Shown: one piece after another, positions 1-6,736 of the stretch
Layout: the number at the start of each line of letters is the position of its first letter
Numbering within the stretch: the first letter of the stretch is position 1
NCBI RefSeq assembly: GCF_002514725.1
Contig: NZ_NTLB01000005.1
Span: 1 to 64,000, forward strand
Origin: Mangrovitalea sediminis
GTDB lineage: Bacteria; Pseudomonadota; Gammaproteobacteria; Pseudomonadales; Oleiphilaceae
Reading direction: 5' to 3'
Length of the DNA stretch: 64,000 nucleotides
The notes under the pieces: generated by a model
Seen by the model: the letters and a program-made list of their open reading frames with translations, nothing else
Databases searched by the model: none
Told to the model about the DNA's origin: nothing
Program-made: the position numbers and the translations under genes

Positions 1-29
1 AAAAAAAAAGCCCTCCGTAGGAAGGGCTT
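1..29 (-). terminator. Rho-independent terminator of the first minus-strand gene
   Basis: Read on the minus strand, a 7-bp stem AAGCCCT/AGGGCTT runs straight into nine T residues at the window edge. This is the textbook form of an intrinsic terminator. It lies about 135 bases downstream of the stop codon of the gene at 164-610 and is the likely end of that transcript. Confidence 0.85.
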
Positions 30-130
30 AAAGCAGGTTAGCTCCAAGAGAAGCTCATTACTTCAGGGTACTGCAGGGGTACTACTTCATCGGTAGTCGC
101 TGCGTACAGCGCTACAACTAAATGACTGCA

Positions 131-167
131 CCTGATCAACTACACCTAGTCAACTACACCTGGTCAG
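131..167. repeat. Short tandem repeat, 14-bp unit, about 2.6 copies
   Basis: Units begin at 131, 145 and 159 with CCTGATCAACTACA, CCTAGTCAACTACA and a partial CCTGGTCAG. The last unit includes the stop codon of the minus-strand gene 164-610. No function is evident; replication slippage is the simplest origin. Confidence 0.7.
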
Positions 168-610
168 TCTGAATCCGCGTTGCGGGCGACTTTGCCTCGG
201 TATTCAGCGGCCTTGTCTGTCAGGGCTTTTACGCGGTCTTCTGCCTGACGGCGATAGTCCACCAAACGGGGTTTCAGGTTCTGCTCGTAGGTTTCTTCCA
301 CCTTGGTCAAGGCATAAGCGCTCAGCATATGGGCGTTCCACGAGAGCTGCTTGCGTGCATCGTAGGTGGCGGCGTCGAGATTGAGCAGGAGCGCTTTCAA
401 TGACGGGTTGCGTTCCCGCAACTGGCTGACCAGCTCTGACAGCGAATGGGTTTGTTCGGTATCGGCACCAAGCTGTTTCAGCATGCGCCGCAATTCCTTG
501 CTGGCACGATCAATCTGAGGACGAAACTGTGTTTCCAGTTTGTCTCGCAGGTCGGTGACCTGGCGCAATGAGGGCTGCGATTTCAGTTGTAGCATGGTTC
601 GGACTCGCAC
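164..610 (-). CDS. Small helical protein of unknown function
   Basis: A 148-residue, highly charged, helix-rich protein with no signal peptide or membrane segment. Heptad-like stretches lie near residues 10-50 and 105-140. The reading starts with GTG at 610; an ATG at 595 (143 aa) is equally possible, and neither has a strong ribosome binding site. The size and amphipathic helices resemble phasin-like granule proteins, but I see no diagnostic motif, so the function stays open. A 15-bp palindrome sits just upstream (626-640) and a clear terminator downstream (1-29), so it is probably transcribed alone. Confidence 0.6.
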   Translation of the reverse strand: MRVRTMLQLKSQPSLRQVTDLRDKLETQFRPQIDRASKELRRMLKQLGADTEQTHSLSELVSQLRERNPSLKALLLNLDAATYDARKQLSWNAHMLSAYALTKVEETYEQNLKPRLVDYRRQAEDRVKALTDKAAEYRGKVARNADSD

Positions 611-625
611 GGTGATTCGTCATTG

Positions 626-640
626 GCGGGTTAAACCCGC
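626..640. promoter_or_regulatory. Perfect 15-bp palindrome upstream of the 164-610 gene
   Basis: GCGGGTT-A-AACCCGC has 7-bp perfect arms. It lies 16 bases before the GTG start of the minus-strand gene, where it could be an operator or a 5' UTR hairpin. No regulator is assigned. Confidence 0.35.
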
Positions 641-690
641 AACTGAGTCCGACTCTACGGAAAAAAATTAGAATAATCAGCCTAGCGACA

Positions 691-1302
691 TCAGCCCGCT
701 GGTTTGTAGCCCAGCCGGTCCAGTGTCTCGACGATGACCTGTGTCTGGCTGTCGATTTCGAGGTTGATGGTCTCGCCGACTGACAGGTCACCCAAGCAGG
801 TGGCCCGCAACGTTTCCGGAATCAGGTGGACATTGAACCCCTCGTCGTCAACGTCTCCTACCGTCAGGCTGGCGCCATCGATAGCAATAAAGCCCTTTGG
901 AAAGATATAGCGAAGCCACTCGGGTGCAACCTGGAAATAGAAGGTGCGATTGTTTTCGCTGGTGCGGATATCGGCCAGTTTCGCCTGCGTGTGCACATGA
1001 CCGGAGAGCAGGTGCCCGCCGATCTCGTCGCCAATGCGCGCCGCCCGTTCGAAATTGACCCGGTCGCCGATCTTATAATGCCCCGCCTTGGTAATCCTTA
1101 GTGTTTCCTGCATGACATCGAACGTCAGGCAACTGCCGGTCTGGCCGGTAACGGTCAGGCAGGTGCCGTCGATGGAGACCGAAGCACCCCTTTCCACGGC
1201 ATTGACGGCCTCAGCGGGGAATTCGATAGACAGTGTAGTGAGCCCCGGCCGGGACTCGATGTCAACGATAAGGGCGGTGCCCTGAACGATACCGGTAAAC
1301 AT
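691..1302 (-). CDS. ribE: Riboflavin synthase, alpha subunit
   Basis: Converts two molecules of 6,7-dimethyl-8-ribityllumazine into riboflavin plus a pyrimidine by-product, the last step of riboflavin synthesis. The 203-residue protein begins with the family N terminus MFTGIVQG and shows the two internally related barrel domains, with GTCLTV and ASLTV repeated, GGHLLSGHVH around residue 100, and HLIPETLRAT. The start at 1302 is preferred over an upstream in-frame ATG at 1317 because GAAGGTGA precedes it at proper spacing and it gives the family N terminus. It stands apart from ribD, ribBA or ribH here, as in E. coli where the gene is also unlinked. Confidence 0.95.
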   Translation of the reverse strand: MFTGIVQGTALIVDIESRPGLTTLSIEFPAEAVNAVERGASVSIDGTCLTVTGQTGSCLTFDVMQETLRITKAGHYKIGDRVNFERAARIGDEIGGHLLSGHVHTQAKLADIRTSENNRTFYFQVAPEWLRYIFPKGFIAIDGASLTVGDVDDEGFNVHLIPETLRATCLGDLSVGETINLEIDSQTQVIVETLDRLGYKPAG

Positions 1303-1406
1303 GCAGATCACCTTCAAGTGCAGTGTGGATCCCGCGGCCCTGTCGATACCGACGGTCGGGGCACACCATACCGGGGTTGTCGCGCCTTGCCAATGTCGAG
1401 GCTTCC

Positions 1407-1826
1407 CTAGATACGGTTTTCCGAGGTCATGCGAATCGCACTCAGGGCCTTCAGGACTTCGGTACGGGTGATGATGCCTACAACGCGTCCGTCTTCACAC
1501 ACCGGGTAGAGCTTGGGGTGGTGCGCCACCATGTCTTCGGCAAGGTGCATGATATCCATGTCGGGCGATACCGAAACCGGTTCCTTCGACATGATATCGG
1601 CGGCGATCTGGTGGTCCTGGGAGTAGTAGCTGTCGTTGAGAAGCTGTTCGAGGCAGTCCCGTTGGGTAATGAAACCCAGCATTCGGGAATGCTCGTCAAG
1701 GACGGGCGCACCCATAAGATTGTGCCGGGTAAGCTGACCCACCACCTGTTCCAGATTGCTGGTCGGGCTGAAGAAAACCGTCACCGATTTCATGTAGTCG
1801 CGAACGAGGATCTTGGGTGTCTGCAT
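1407..1826 (-). CDS. CBS-domain pair protein
   Basis: About 139 residues made almost entirely of two CBS motifs (roughly residues 10-70 and 75-133), including the typical LGFITQRD and VVGIITRTEVLKAL strands. Paired CBS domains usually form a Bateman module that binds adenosyl nucleotides and dimerises. No catalytic domain is attached, so it is probably a stand-alone sensor; its partner is unknown. The start at 1826 has GGAGA upstream, while in-frame extension to 1880 adds residues unlike the family. It faces away from the riboswitch operon, sharing the 1827-2125 upstream region. Confidence 0.85.
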   Translation of the reverse strand: MQTPKILVRDYMKSVTVFFSPTSNLEQVVGQLTRHNLMGAPVLDEHSRMLGFITQRDCLEQLLNDSYYSQDHQIAADIMSKEPVSVSPDMDIMHLAEDMVAHHPKLYPVCEDGRVVGIITRTEVLKALSAIRMTSENRI

Positions 1827-2125
1827 GTGCGCGGTCTCCGTGATAAGCCGGTAGCGGATGGGTGCGTCGATGGGCCGCACACGACAGCCTTGTCCGGCAG
1901 TGGCACGACAGTGGTTGAGTCCTCTTGTTCAGTATCGTCCCAAATGCGAGCAGGTGCGAGCCCTGCTGGCCGGACCTGCGTCGCTGGCTGGGCCATAATG
2001 CACCGGAATGGGCTGGAGGGCTCCGTTTTAGGGCGGGTCTGTGGTTCCCGGTGGACGGCTGAAGCAACCAAAAGGTAAATGCTAATTCCTTGATTAGTAA
2101 TGTGTTATTTGGAAAATTTGCGCTA
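1827..2125. other. Divergent intergenic region before the guanidine-type operon
   Basis: Apart from weak reading frames on both strands I find no credible gene here. It should hold the promoter of the CBS gene (minus) and upstream activator sites for the sigma-54 promoter at 2126 (plus), including one NtrC-like sequence at 1999-2015. Confidence 0.6.
1999..2015. promoter_or_regulatory. Possible NtrC-like enhancer site
   Basis: TGCACCGGAATGGGCTG matches the NtrC consensus TGCACC-N5-GGTGCA in its left half and centre (11 of 17 positions against the E. coli consensus), but the right half is poor. It lies about 115 bp upstream of the -24 element, a normal enhancer distance. Suggestive only. Confidence 0.3.
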
Positions 2126-2143
2126 TTGGCACTAACCCTGCAT
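2126..2143 (+). promoter_or_regulatory. Sigma-54 (RpoN) -24/-12 promoter
   Basis: TTGGCACTAACCCTGCAT has the invariant GG (2128-2129) and GC (2140-2141) exactly 10 bases apart, plus the full TTGGCAC -24 box. Transcription would begin near 2153, just before the leader hairpin and riboswitch, so position and spacing both fit. RpoN control agrees with a nitrogen-scavenging operon. Confidence 0.75.
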
Positions 2144-2163
2144 TGGTAAAACCTGAAACGGGA

Positions 2164-2310
2164 CGAGTCGTCACGACTCGCGACTGAGCACACAGGATGA
2201 ACACTCAGGCGAACTAGGGTTCCGGTCTGCCACGGCAGATGACTGGTCCGAGAGTTCTCCGGCTTCCAGGAGCGGAAGCTACACGGCGGGACAAAAGCCC
2301 GGGAGACCGT
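2164..2310 (+). promoter_or_regulatory. ykkC / guanidine-I type riboswitch leader
   Basis: Three conserved blocks of the ykkC (RF00442-type) aptamer occur in order: CTAGGGTTCCG (2214-2224), ACTGGTCCGAGAG (2242-2254) and ACACGGCGGGACAAAAGCCC followed by GGGAGA (2281-2306). Between them are the expected variable hairpins: TCTGC-CACG-GCAGA (2226-2239) and GCTTCC-AGGAGC-GGAAGC (2262-2279). A CTGAG/CTCAG pairing (2184-2188 with 2204-2208) precedes the aptamer, and a separate 7-bp hairpin (2164-2180) sits at the transcript 5' end. The ykkC fold has subclasses: subtype 1 binds guanidine, subtypes 2a/2b bind ppGpp or PRPP. The downstream transporter and amidohydrolase genes favour subtype 1. Fold identity is strong; ligand is inferred. 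Confidence 0.88.
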
Positions 2311-2336
2311 CATGACGACGTTGTCCCGTGCCGTGT
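2281..2336 (+). promoter_or_regulatory. Probable riboswitch expression platform
   Basis: The last conserved aptamer block ACACGGCGGGACAA (2281-2294) is complementary over all 14 bases to 2321-2336 (TTGTCCC, a 2-nt bulge, GCCGTGT). This helix cannot coexist with the aptamer, so the two are mutually exclusive. It ends 8 bases before the Shine-Dalgarno TAGGAG (2345-2350). No U-run follows, so control at translation initiation or by Rho fits better than an intrinsic terminator. Confidence 0.6.
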
Positions 2337-2359
2337 CCACCTTGTAGGAGTAAAAATCC

Positions 2360-3367
2360 ATGAATGCGTTGCTGCTTGGTCCTCTCCGAAAAGTTCTGGC
2401 CGTCGCCTGCCTTTCTGTGGCGACAATGATTCTCCCGCTGGCGGCTCAAGCTGCCGACTCCCTCAAAATTGGAACCGTCGTCTGGATCGGCTATGGGCCA
2501 TTCTATGTGGCCGATAAACTCGATCTCTATAAGAAATACGGCGTGAAGGTCGACCTGAAATTCTTCAATGATCCCGCGCTGATTCCCACCGCCGTCGCCA
2601 GTGGCGCCGTGGATGGCGGCATGCAGACCTATGATCAGGTGATCGGCTCCGTCGCCAAGGGTCTGAAGCAAAAGGTGGTGATGCCCATCGACTTTTCCAA
2701 CGGTGCCGACGCCATTGTCGCCGACAAGTCGATCACATCTGTTGCCGACTTCAAGGGCAAGAAAGTGGGCTTCAACCCCCTGTCGCCGTCCGACTTCCTG
2801 CTCGCCTATGCATTGCAGACCCATGGCATGACCGAAAACGATATCGATGCCATCAACATGACGCCGGAAGCGATTCCCGGAGCCATGGCATCCGGCACGC
2901 TGCCGATCGGCGTCACCTATGAACCTAACGTCTCCCAGATCCTGGCCATGGGTAACGGCAGCAAGTTCCATGTGGTGTATTCGTCCAAGGATGCACCAGG
3001 CCTGATCACCGATGTGCTGGTCTTCGACCAGAAGATGATCTCGGCACATGGCAAGGAGGTTTCCGCGATTATCAAGGGTTACCTCGCCGGCCTGGACTAC
3101 ATGAAGAAGCATCCCAAGAAGTCCGCCGAAATTATCGGCAAGGTTCTTGGCGTTTCGGCGGCTGAAGTCGATGAGCAGATGAAGGGCGTCTACAACATCC
3201 CGCTCAATGAGATGTCCCGCAACTTCGAGAAGTCGAAGGCGACAACCTCCTTCTATGGCAGCGGTGACGTTATTGCCAATCTCCTGGTCAAGAACCAGCA
3301 GATTCCGGCAGTTCCAGACTTCGCCAAAACCTTCGATGGCTCCTTCGTAAAAGCCCTGAACCACTAA
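2360..3367 (+). CDS. ABC transporter substrate-binding protein, NMT1/NitT-TauT type
   Basis: A 335-residue periplasmic binding protein with a Sec signal peptide (Arg/Lys near residue 10, hydrophobic core, cleavage likely after AAQA at residue 31). The mature protein begins DSLKIGTVVWIGYGPFYVADKLDLYKKYG, typical of the NMT1-like family that delivers nitrate, sulfonates, thiamine precursors or ureido compounds to NitT/TauT-type permeases. TAGGAG lies 9 bases before the ATG. First gene of the riboswitch operon, so the ligand is probably a nitrogen compound related to guanidine; the exact substrate cannot be read from sequence. Its partner permease and ATPase are the last two genes (7595-9283). 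Confidence 0.88.
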   Translation: MNALLLGPLRKVLAVACLSVATMILPLAAQAADSLKIGTVVWIGYGPFYVADKLDLYKKYGVKVDLKFFNDPALIPTAVASGAVDGGMQTYDQVIGSVAKGLKQKVVMPIDFSNGADAIVADKSITSVADFKGKKVGFNPLSPSDFLLAYALQTHGMTENDIDAINMTPEAIPGAMASGTLPIGVTYEPNVSQILAMGNGSKFHVVYSSKDAPGLITDVLVFDQKMISAHGKEVSAIIKGYLAGLDYMKKHPKKSAEIIGKVLGVSAAEVDEQMKGVYNIPLNEMSRNFEKSKATTSFYGSGDVIANLLVKNQQIPAVPDFAKTFDGSFVKALNH

Positions 3368-3415
3368 ATCCCCGGCGTGGGCGCCTCGTGCGCCCGCATG
3401 CTGTCAGGAGTTGTC

Positions 3416-4438
3416 ATGTCCAAATCCAAGCCTTTGTTTCGCTATGCGGATGGCCGGTTATGGAACAGCTTGGCCATGTTCTACAGCCTCGGCGGGTACC
3501 TCTTAGGCATTGGCCTGCTGTTGGCGCCGTTCTGGGGACTGAAACTCGTCGGAACGCTTCTCCTGGGGCATGCCATGGTGATCGGTGCGTACCTGATCCA
3601 TGAATTTGCCCACGGAACCATCTTCGCCGCCCCCGCGAACAATGCACGAGCCGGAGAGGTGTTCAGCTGGATGACCGGCAGTTGCTATGCCGACTTCCAG
3701 AGCTTGCGGCGCAAGCATATGCGCCACCATGTCGATCGCGCCGATGTCATTACCTTTGACAGCAAGGCCTTTATCAACGGCCTGCCGGTTTGGGTCCGCA
3801 AACTGATTCTTGTGTTGGAGTGGGCCTACATTCCGGCCGTGGAACTGATCATGCATTTCTATGTGATTGCCATGCCGTTCATCGGGCGTACCGAAAAACA
3901 GCGTGCGCGACGCGGCAAGGTACTTGCGATCCTGTTGGTTCGTGGCGCCGCTTTTGCCCTGTTGGGCTGGTATTCGCTCAGTGCTCTGGTGCTATACGGC
4001 GTGGCCTGGATGTTGATGTTGACCGTCCTGCGTTTCGCCGATGCCTACCAGCATACCTATGACGCCTTCGCGGTGCTTGAAGAAGGGGATATCCCTGCTG
4101 ACAAGGTGCGGGATCGCGCCTACGAACAGAAGAACACCTTCAGCAACGTGGTATCGCTGCGTTGGCCCATCCTCAACCTGCTGGTACTCAACTTCAGTTA
4201 CCACAACGCCCACCACGAAAAGCCTGTTGTGCCCTGGTACCGGCTGCCGAAGTTGCATGAGGAGCTGTATGGCTCAGCTTATAGCCAGGTCGTTCCGATG
4301 AAGGAACTCCTGCCCAGCTTTCACCATTATCGGTTGCACCGGGTAGTGAGTGACGACTATGGCGTGTTCGGTGATGGGCCAGCGCGTGCTGAACGCTTTT
4401 ACGGCGCCGTTGGCGTGTCGTTCCTGACGGCGGTGTAA
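3416..4438 (+). CDS. Membrane di-iron oxygenase/desaturase family protein
   Basis: A 340-residue integral membrane protein of the fatty-acid desaturase/hydroxylase superfamily. The three histidine clusters that hold the two irons are present: HEFAH (62-66), HMRHH (101-105) and HNAHH (263-267), with H213 in QHTYD as a possible extra ligand. About four to six hydrophobic segments surround them (around 20-60, 128-155, 168-207 and 250-262). The superfamily includes hydroxylases such as AlkB as well as lipid desaturases. The start at 3416 has TCAGGAG upstream; an upstream in-frame start at 3377 lacks one. Its place in a guanidine-type operon suggests oxidation of an alkyl or cyclic guanidino compound rather than lipid desaturation; that is inference. 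Confidence 0.85.
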   Translation: MSKSKPLFRYADGRLWNSLAMFYSLGGYLLGIGLLLAPFWGLKLVGTLLLGHAMVIGAYLIHEFAHGTIFAAPANNARAGEVFSWMTGSCYADFQSLRRKHMRHHVDRADVITFDSKAFINGLPVWVRKLILVLEWAYIPAVELIMHFYVIAMPFIGRTEKQRARRGKVLAILLVRGAAFALLGWYSLSALVLYGVAWMLMLTVLRFADAYQHTYDAFAVLEEGDIPADKVRDRAYEQKNTFSNVVSLRWPILNLLVLNFSYHNAHHEKPVVPWYRLPKLHEELYGSAYSQVVPMKELLPSFHHYRLHRVVSDDYGVFGDGPARAERFYGAVGVSFLTAV

Positions 4439-4441
4439 GGC

Positions 4442-5227
4442 ATGCAGACGCTGGATTATCAAGGTCGTCATGTCGTCATCACTGGCGCAGCCAGTGGTAT
4501 AGGGCGCGGATTGGCCGAGGCCTTTGCGCGACAGGGGGCTTCCCTGGAATTGCTGGATCGCAATGGTCCCGGGCTTGCAGCGGTCGTTGAGTCGCTTGCT
4601 GGGGTGGCGGACGTTAAGGGCACCGTCGTCGACCTGGCCGATGATACCGACGTCGCCCGTTACGCCGCCTCGTTGCGGGAGCGCTGGGAGCGGCTGGATG
4701 TGCTCGTGAACAATGCGGGGATGGAACAGCCGACGCCCATTACGGATGAGGGGCCGGAGGCAAATGCCGGCTGGGCGAAGCAGCTGGATAACAACGTCGT
4801 CTCCATGGTGCGCCTGACGAGGGCCTTGCTGCCTTTGCTTCAGGCGGGGAGCAGCGTGATCAATCAGTCATCGATTTGGGGGCTGAGTGCGGTGGCAGGA
4901 TTTTCAGCCTATGTCGCCAGCAAGCATGCGGTGATTGGCGTGACCCGCTCCCTGGCTTGGGAGCTGGGGCCCAAACGGGTACGCGTCAATGCCGTTTGTC
5001 CCGGCTGGGTAGGGACGGATGCTGCGATGGCGTCGTTGCGGACCCTGGCGGAAGAAAATGGCCGTTCCGAGGGCGCCGAACTGGCCCATGTGCTGGCCCA
5101 GCAGGCGGTTCCTGAACTGCTGCGTCCGGAGGACCTGGCCGGCACCTTCCTGTTTTTGGGCAGTCCCTCGGCCGCGGCAATTACGGGACAGGCTATCGCC
5201 GTCAGTCACGGCGAGGTGATGCATTGA
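4442..5227 (+). CDS. Short-chain dehydrogenase/reductase
   Basis: A 261-residue classical SDR. The N-terminal Rossmann motif TGAASGIG lies at residues 14-21, NNAG follows near residue 91, and the catalytic pair YVASK (Y157, K161) is preceded by a serine in the NQSS segment. The C-terminal half has the usual PGWVGTD substrate loop. It starts 3 bases after the stop of the di-iron enzyme, so the two are translationally coupled and may act in sequence, for example hydroxylation followed by oxidation of the alcohol. An acidic residue after the second strand (LLDRNG) suggests NAD(H) preference. Confidence 0.9.
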   Translation: MQTLDYQGRHVVITGAASGIGRGLAEAFARQGASLELLDRNGPGLAAVVESLAGVADVKGTVVDLADDTDVARYAASLRERWERLDVLVNNAGMEQPTPITDEGPEANAGWAKQLDNNVVSMVRLTRALLPLLQAGSSVINQSSIWGLSAVAGFSAYVASKHAVIGVTRSLAWELGPKRVRVNAVCPGWVGTDAAMASLRTLAEENGRSEGAELAHVLAQQAVPELLRPEDLAGTFLFLGSPSAAAITGQAIAVSHGEVMH

Positions 5228-5312
5228 TGAGGGATTTAGCGTCTTGTCCGCCTGAAGTGCCGGTACGGAACGGCTGGGCGGTCCTTCATGGTTTCGAAGA
5301 GGAGTCTCCTAC

Positions 5313-6083
5313 ATGACCAGTGTCTACATGGATCAGATCAGTTGGGTGGAATACCAGCAGCGTGTTAACGACGGTACTGTGGTATTCCTGCCATGCGGAG
5401 CGACCGAACAGCATGGTCCCCATTTGCCGCTGGGAACCGACGCCTTGCTGTCGACGGCGATCAGCGCTGATGTCGCCGGGCGACTGGGCGGAATCGTGGC
5501 GCCGGCGTTGGCCTATGGCTACAAGTCCCAGCCCAAGTGTGGCGGCGGACAGCATTTCTGCGGGACTACCAGTCTCGATGGCGGCACGTTGACGGCGTTG
5601 GTACAGGATGCCGTTCGCGAGTTCGCCCGTCACGGCGTTAAACGGCTGGTCCTTGTGTTGGGGCATTACGAGAACCAATGGTTCGTGGCAGAGGGAATCC
5701 AGTTGGCGCTGCGTGAACTCGGGCCCTCCTGCGATCTGCGTGTGATGCGCCTGGAGCACTGGGATTTCTGTCAGGAGACGACCTTGACGGATATCTTTCC
5801 GGACGGATTCCCAGGGTTCGCCCTGGAGCACGCTGCCGTCATCGAAACGTCGCTCATGCTGCATTACCACCCCAACCTTGTGTCGTTGGAGCGCATTCCG
5901 AACGACCCTCCAGCCGACTTCCCGCCCTACGACATTTACCCCTCCAGAACGGAGTGGGTACCCCCGTCCGGGGTGCTGTCTTCCGCCAAGGGTTCTGATG
6001 CGGAAAAGGGGCGGCGGCTGGCCAGCGATATCGTCGGCGGCATTGCATCCGCGGTGGCAACTGAATTTGGCCTGGAGTCCTGA
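5313..6083 (+). CDS. Creatininase (creatinine amidohydrolase) homologue
   Basis: A 256-residue protein close to Pseudomonas creatininase in length and motifs: GATEQHGPHLPLGTD (metal ligands E32, H34, D43), YGYKSQPKCGGGQHF, GTTSLDGGTLT, GHYEN (H118, E120), FPPYD and GVLSSAK. Creatininase reversibly opens cyclic creatinine to creatine. The match includes regions outside the metal site, so it is nearer to true creatininase than to relatives such as MftE or FAPy deformylase. Of the two active-site tryptophans, the one in EHWDF is kept (W150), but the one corresponding to W174 of the Pseudomonas enzyme is phenylalanine (F169), so the substrate may differ. AAGAGGAG precedes the ATG. No creatinase is found here. 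Confidence 0.87.
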   Translation: MTSVYMDQISWVEYQQRVNDGTVVFLPCGATEQHGPHLPLGTDALLSTAISADVAGRLGGIVAPALAYGYKSQPKCGGGQHFCGTTSLDGGTLTALVQDAVREFARHGVKRLVLVLGHYENQWFVAEGIQLALRELGPSCDLRVMRLEHWDFCQETTLTDIFPDGFPGFALEHAAVIETSLMLHYHPNLVSLERIPNDPPADFPPYDIYPSRTEWVPPSGVLSSAKGSDAEKGRRLASDIVGGIASAVATEFGLES

Positions 6084-6085
6084 TC

Positions 6086-6736
6086 GTGTCCCTTGTGTCG
6101 CCTCCCTCACACTGTGCGCTGCTACTGATCGATATGCAGCGCGATTTCTGTGCTCCCGGTGGGTATGCCGATCTGGGTGGGCTCGATATTCAGCGGCTGA
6201 GGACGCCTATTCCGGCTCAGCAGGCTTTGCTGGCCAGCGCCCGGCGTCTGGGCATGCTGGTTGTTCATACGCGGGAGGGGCATCGTGCCGACCTCAGCGA
6301 CCTGCCGGAATGGAAGCGTGAGCGCGCGCAGCGTGCCGGCGCACCTATTGGGTCCCCTGGTCCTATGGGGCGTCTGCTGGTGCGCGGTGAATACGGTCAT
6401 GACCTGATCGATGAATTACAGCCCGCCGCGGGGGAGCCGGTCATCGACAAGCCGGGATATAGCGCCTTTCCCGCGACGGACCTGGAACTCATTTTGCGCA
6501 CCCGGGGGATTGAGCAGTTGCTGATAACGGGTGTCACCACCGAGGTCTGTGTCAGCTCGACCTTGCGTCATGCCATCGATCTCGGTTTCCGTTGCCTGAC
6601 CATCAGCGATGCCTGTGCTTCGTCCGATGCTGATCTTCATGATGCTGCACTACGCATGATTACTGTCGAGGGCGGTATTTTCGGTGAAGTCAGCACCGCC
6701 GATGCCGTGTTGAGCGAGCTGGAGGGCAGAGGATGA
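6086..6736 (+). CDS. Cysteine hydrolase, biuret-hydrolase-like (isochorismatase fold)
   Basis: A 216-residue isochorismatase-like hydrolase with the complete catalytic triad D16 (LLIDMQRDF), K122 (VIDKPG) and C155 (GVTTEVCVSSTLR) and the cis-peptide motif before the cysteine. Segments HTREGHRADLSDLP, GSPGPMGRLLVRGE and FPATDLELIL resemble biuret hydrolase, which cleaves biuret to allophanate plus ammonia; N-carbamoylsarcosine amidase belongs to the same fold. It begins with GTG two bases after the creatininase stop, with GGAG upstream. The context argues for hydrolysis of a ureido or amide product of the creatininase or oxygenase step. Exact substrate unproven. Confidence 0.85.
   Translation: MSLVSPPSHCALLLIDMQRDFCAPGGYADLGGLDIQRLRTPIPAQQALLASARRLGMLVVHTREGHRADLSDLPEWKRERAQRAGAPIGSPGPMGRLLVRGEYGHDLIDELQPAAGEPVIDKPGYSAFPATDLELILRTRGIEQLLITGVTTEVCVSSTLRHAIDLGFRCLTISDACASSDADLHDAALRMITVEGGIFGEVSTADAVLSELEGRG

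Noticed and set aside
1303-1406. FMN riboswitch upstream of riboflavin synthase
   Set aside because: I cannot find the conserved RFN-element blocks in this 104-base gap on the minus strand.
1696-2361. 221-residue minus-strand frame spanning the riboswitch region
   Set aside because: It covers the aptamer and the sigma-54 promoter and shows no protein family features.
2279-3364. 361-residue minus-strand frame opposite the binding-protein gene
   Set aside because: His/Gly/Asp-rich shadow of a plus-strand gene with clear signal peptide and ribosome site.
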